Positions 61,056 through 64,000 of a DNA stretch of 64,000 nucleotides are shown piece by piece. Position 1 is the stretch's first letter; the number at the start of each line of letters is the position of its first letter. The position numbers and the translations under genes are program-made. The notes below the pieces were generated by a model. That model worked only from the letters and a program-made list of their open reading frames with translations. It was not told where the DNA came from and ran no database searches. The DNA is from Streptomyces sp. YPW6 (lineage in GTDB: Bacteria > Actinomycetota > Actinomycetes > Streptomycetales > Streptomycetaceae), in NCBI RefSeq assembly GCF_018866325.1, contig NZ_CP076457.1, positions 6,545,001 to 6,609,000 of the forward strand, written 5' to 3'.

Positions 61056-61592
61056 ATGACCGAGGCGCAGGAATCCGAGCACGGCGGGCCGTCCGTGCCG
61101 CAGACCCGCACCGCCCGCCACCGCCGGATCGTGGACATCCTGAACCGGCAGCCGGTCCGCTCGCAGAGCCAGCTGGCCAAACTGCTGGCCGACGACGGGC
61201 TGAGCGTCACTCAGGCGACGCTCTCCCGCGACCTCGACGAGCTGGGCGCGGTGAAGATCCGCAACACCGGCGGCGAGCTGATCTACGCGGTGCCCAGCGA
61301 GGGCGGATTCCGCACCCCGCAGGCACCGCTGGGCGGTTCCGCCAAGGAGGAGCGGATGCGCAGGCTCTCGGCCGAACTGCTCATCTCGGCCGAGGCCTCG
61401 GCCAACCTGGTGGTGCTCCGTACGCCGCCGGGCGCGGCCCAGTTCCTCGCCTCGGCCATCGACCAGGCCGAACTGCACGACATCCTCGGCACGATCGCGG
61501 GCGACGACACCCTGATGCTCATCAGCCGCGACGCGAACGGCGGTCAGGCGCTGGCCGACCACCTGCTGAGGCTCGCCCAGAACGACCGCTGA
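61056..61592 (+). CDS. argR: Arginine repressor
   Basis: 178 residues. N-terminal winged helix (RHRRIVDILNRQPVRSQSQ, VTQATLSRDLDELG), C-terminal hexamerisation and arginine-binding domain with IDQAELHDILGTIAGDDTLML. ATG 61056 follows GAGG with 25 bases after argD; last gene of the operon. Should bind the sites before argC and argG. Confidence 0.97.
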   Translation: MTEAQESEHGGPSVPQTRTARHRRIVDILNRQPVRSQSQLAKLLADDGLSVTQATLSRDLDELGAVKIRNTGGELIYAVPSEGGFRTPQAPLGGSAKEERMRRLSAELLISAEASANLVVLRTPPGAAQFLASAIDQAELHDILGTIAGDDTLMLISRDANGGQALADHLLRLAQNDR

Positions 61593-61648
61593 GCCGTTCC
61601 CCCCTACCCCGGACCTGTCGTCGACCTGCCGTCGTCGCCCGAAGGGCG

Positions 61649-61689
61649 GCCGCGCGGCGCCCCTTGAGCGTGCCGGGCCGCCGCGCGGC
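61649..61689. terminator. Terminator of the arg operon
   Basis: GCCGCGCGGCG (61649-61659) pairs with CGCCGCGCGGC (61679-61689) between the convergent argR and L,D-transpeptidase genes. Confidence 0.65.
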
Positions 61690-61714
61690 GGGCGCAGTCG
61701 TCCGACGACAGTCC

Positions 61715-62425
61715 CTAGTAGCGCGTGATCGCGGTCGGGCCCGACGAGGTCCCGACCGCGATGTGCGGCCGCCGCTCCGGATCGGCCCACGCCAGGATCT
61801 CGGCCATGGCGCCGGCGGGTACGGACACGCAACCCGCGGTCGCCCCGCGTCCGTTCACATGCAGGAAGATCCCCGCGCCCCGGCCCCGCACCGGCTGCTC
61901 GTAGTTGAACCCGATCACCAGCGCCCGCGCGTACTGCGTGCCGTAGGCGACCAGGTGCTCGGCCTCCGCCGCCCGGCAGTGGGAGGGTCGCGGTTCCACC
62001 CAGCGGTTGTACGCGACCGAGTCGTTGTCCTGGCACCACCAGGAGTCGTCGTTGACCTTCCGGTACGGATACGTCGTCCCCGCCGGGGCGGCCTCGATAC
62101 CGAAGGCGTACGGCAGGTCGTACAGTCCGGTCGGCGTGGTGCTGGTGCCCTGCTCCCGGGTGGCGCCCTCGGCCAGCCCGTTCGCCCCGAACCGCGCGGG
62201 CGCGGACCCCGCCTGCGCCCACCGGCCCCCGCGCCGCTCCCACCAGGTGACCGTGCCGGTGGTCGATGCGGTGCCGGGAGCCTCGGCGGTGATCAGCTGC
62301 GTGCCGCCCCCGGTGTCCGCCAGCCGGTCCGGCAGGGGCGGTACGTCGAGGGCGCCGGCGGGCGTGGTCCCGAGGGAGCCGGCCAGGGCGAGGAGTACGG
62401 CGGCGGTCACCAGTGATCTGCGCAT
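61715..62425 (-). CDS. L,D-transpeptidase (YkuD-type), secreted
   Basis: 236 residues. Sec signal peptide (MRRSLVTAAVLLALAGSLG, cleavage near AGA-LD). The YkuD catalytic motif FLHVNGRGATAGCVSVP has His and Cys in place, with the upstream TPTGLYDLPYAFG typical of the family. Builds 3-3 cross-links in peptidoglycan or attaches proteins. The start is ATG 62425; a ribosome site is weak (AGGG). Confidence 0.9.
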   Translation of the reverse strand: MRRSLVTAAVLLALAGSLGTTPAGALDVPPLPDRLADTGGGTQLITAEAPGTASTTGTVTWWERRGGRWAQAGSAPARFGANGLAEGATREQGTSTTPTGLYDLPYAFGIEAAPAGTTYPYRKVNDDSWWCQDNDSVAYNRWVEPRPSHCRAAEAEHLVAYGTQYARALVIGFNYEQPVRGRGAGIFLHVNGRGATAGCVSVPAGAMAEILAWADPERRPHIAVGTSSGPTAITRY

Positions 62426-62542
62426 GCTCCGGACCCTACGGCGGCCAGGGGCGACGCCCCACCGCACCTGCTCCGTACGGCCCAGCGGCGTACTCCCGGG
62501 GACCCGCCCCGTCCAGCCCGGCGGTGCACCCCGGGCAGGGCG

Positions 62543-62821
62543 TCACCGGTACCCGGGCTCCGGAGTCCGCTGCCGCCCCGCCGCCCGCAGCAGCCGGTCC
62601 GCCGCCACCCGCACCGCGCGCGGCCTCTCCGGCGCACTCCGTTCGCGCAGCAGGTGCTCCGGAATCCCGGCGGCCTCCGGCAGCAGCGCCCGGGTCGCCG
62701 CCCGCACCACGGCCGGGCTCGGGTTGTCCAGCAACGGCGTCAGCCGCTCCCGTACGACCACATCCAGGGCGTGCAGCCTGCTCTGACCTGCGACTTTGAC
62801 AAACAATACAGAGGACTGCAT
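62543..62821 (-). CDS. Small HEAT-like protein, divergent from argG
   Basis: Up to 92 residues; convincing part from about LDVVVRERLTPLLDNPSPAV to the C-terminus (RAATRALLPEAAGIPEHLLR), an amphipathic HEAT-like pair. ATG 62821 lies on top of the argG -10 and has no ribosome site; the real start may be a GTG near 62757 (VVVRERL). Function unknown; existence moderately supported by codon pattern. Confidence 0.5.
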   Translation of the reverse strand: MQSSVLFVKVAGQSRLHALDVVVRERLTPLLDNPSPAVVRAATRALLPEAAGIPEHLLRERSAPERPRAVRVAADRLLRAAGRQRTPEPGYR

Positions 62822-62840
62822 AGTTATACCCATCAGTGAT
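62796..62840 (+). promoter_or_regulatory. argG promoter with overlapping ARG box
   Basis: TTGACA (62796-62801), 17-base spacer, CATAGT (62819-62824). An AT-rich segment CTGCATAGTTATACCCATCA (62817-62836), similar to the argC site, overlaps the -10 and start region. Confidence 0.75.
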
Positions 62841-62860
62841 TGCACCGTAAGGAGAAACCC

Positions 62861-64000
62861 GTGACCGAGCGCGTCGTACTCGCCTACTCGGGCGGCCTGG
62901 ACACCTCCGTCGCCATCGGCTGGATCGCCGAGGAGACGGGCGCCGAGGTCATCGCCGTTGCCGTGGACGTCGGCCAGGGCGGCGAGGACCTGGACGTCAT
63001 CCGCAAGCGCGCGCTCGCCTGCGGTGCCGTCGAAGCCGAGGTCGCGGACGCCAAGGACGAGTTCGCCGAGGAGTACTGCCTCCCGGCGATCAAGGCCAAC
63101 GCCCTCTACATGGACCGCTATCCGCTGGTCTCGGCCCTCTCCCGGCCGACCATCGTCAAGCACCTCGTCGCCGCCGCCCGCAAGCACGACGCCGGGATCG
63201 TCGCCCACGGCTGCACCGGCAAGGGCAACGACCAGGTCCGGTTCGAGGCCGGTATCTCCGCGCTCGGCCCCGACCTGAAGTGCATCGCCCCGGTCCGGGA
63301 CTACGCGATGACCCGGGACAAGGCGATCGCCTTCTGCGAGGAGAAGAACCTCCCGATCGCGACCACCAAGAAGTCGCCGTACTCGATCGACCAGAACGTC
63401 TTCGGGCGGGCCGTCGAGACGGGCTTCCTGGAGGACATCTGGAACGCGCCGATCGAGGACATCTACGAGTACACCTCCAACCCCGCCACCCCGCGGGAGG
63501 CCGACGAGGTCGTCATCTCCTTCAAGGAGGGCGTGCCCGTGGCCATCGACGGCCGGCCCGTCACCGTCCTCCAGGCGATCCAGCAGCTCAACGAGCGGGC
63601 CGGCGCCCAGGGCATCGGCCGGATCGACATGGTCGAGGACCGGCTCGTGGGCATCAAGTCCCGTGAGGTGTACGAGGCGCCCGGCGCGATCGCGCTGATC
63701 ACCGCCCACCAGGAGCTGGAGAACGTCACCGTCGAGCGCGAGCTGGCCCGCTACAAGCGGCAGGTCGAGCAGCGGTGGGGCGAGATGGTCTACGACGGCC
63801 TGTGGTTCTCCCCGCTCAAGCGGGCCCTGGACGGCTTCATCAACGAGGCCAACCAGCACGTCACCGGTGACATCCGGATGACCCTGCAGGGCGGCCGCGC
63901 CGTCGTCACCGGCCGGAAGTCCGAGGAGTCGCTGTACGACTTCAACCTCGCCACCTACGACTCGGGCGACACCTTCGACCAGTCCAAGGCGCAGGGCTTC
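62861..64000 (+). CDS. argG: Argininosuccinate synthase (3' end beyond window)
   Basis: 380 codons present of about 397. VLAYSGGLDTSVAIGW P-loop, HGCTGKGNDQVRFE, SPYSIDQNVFGRAVE and EAPGAIALITAHQELENV are diagnostic of the short, type 1 enzyme. Joins citrulline and aspartate with ATP. GTG 62861 has AAGGAG six bases upstream. Separate from argCJBDR but likely under the same ArgR. Confidence 0.97.
   Translation, partial: MTERVVLAYSGGLDTSVAIGWIAEETGAEVIAVAVDVGQGGEDLDVIRKRALACGAVEAEVADAKDEFAEEYCLPAIKANALYMDRYPLVSALSRPTIVKHLVAAARKHDAGIVAHGCTGKGNDQVRFEAGISALGPDLKCIAPVRDYAMTRDKAIAFCEEKNLPIATTKKSPYSIDQNVFGRAVETGFLEDIWNAPIEDIYEYTSNPATPREADEVVISFKEGVPVAIDGRPVTVLQAIQQLNERAGAQGIGRIDMVEDRLVGIKSREVYEAPGAIALITAHQELENVTVERELARYKRQVEQRWGEMVYDGLWFSPLKRALDGFINEANQHVTGDIRMTLQGGRAVVTGRKSEESLYDFNLATYDSGDTFDQSKAQGF

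Overview
The window is about 72% GC with GTG starts, four-base start/stop overlaps and very few T-tract terminators, which fits a streptomycete chromosome. From memory, the order argR-D-B-J-C, pheT-pheS, rplT-rpmI-infC and the glycine-betaine transporter follows the core of the Streptomyces coelicolor chromosome, read here in the opposite direction. All content looks chromosomal: I see no tRNA, rRNA, insertion sequence, prophage or CRISPR array. About 55 protein genes are supported, plus two broken ones. The helicase gene at the left edge and argG at the right edge are cut by the window.

Region 1 (1-14.3 kb) is an envelope/membrane-lipid stress locus. A FAS1 lipoprotein faces away from a tightly overlapping operon (FAD amine oxidase, DUF1365, two cyclopropane-synthase-type methyltransferases, DUF1295). 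Next come photolyase, anti-sigma rskA and ECF sigma sigK. Three sites share the ten bases CGACCAATCC followed 16-17 bases later by a CCGAAT-like element: in front of the fasciclin gene, the lipid operon and sigK. That makes a readable SigK regulon. A MerR regulator, two membrane proteins and an iron-box-controlled siderophore-interacting protein follow.

Region 2 (14.3-29.4 kb) holds a 5'-3' exonuclease and a glycine betaine/proline ABC transporter whose leader ends in a textbook intrinsic terminator. It also holds an XRE-cupin regulator, a metal-receptor-like protein, a TDT transporter facing a leaderless LysR gene, a PLP deaminase/aldolase, a frame-broken proline-rich membrane protein next to a mycosin, SseB, aquaporin and DUF1844.

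Region 3 (29.4-37.4 kb) is the translation block: infC (ATC start, long structured leader), rpmI, rplT, an rRNA methyltransferase, an orphan PAS histidine kinase, pheS and pheT. Region 4 (37.4-56.5 kb) is mixed accessory and regulatory: a TPR regulator and a NUDIX gene with perfect palindromes upstream, 3-hydroxyacyl-CoA dehydrogenase, a glycoside-hydrolase-like protein, an EamA exporter and MocR regulator that begin at the same CATG, a catalytically degenerate phosphatase, cyclophilin, a minisatellite, a MerR-HEAT fusion with HEAT and GOLPH3 neighbours, a pseudogene remnant, an HD protein and a GlxA regulator. Region 5 (56.6-64 kb) is the arginine operon argC-J-B-D-R under ARG-box control, an L,D-transpeptidase and argG. 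Many start sites lack a Shine-Dalgarno and have a TANNNT hexamer 5-8 bases before the start codon, pointing to widespread leaderless transcripts.
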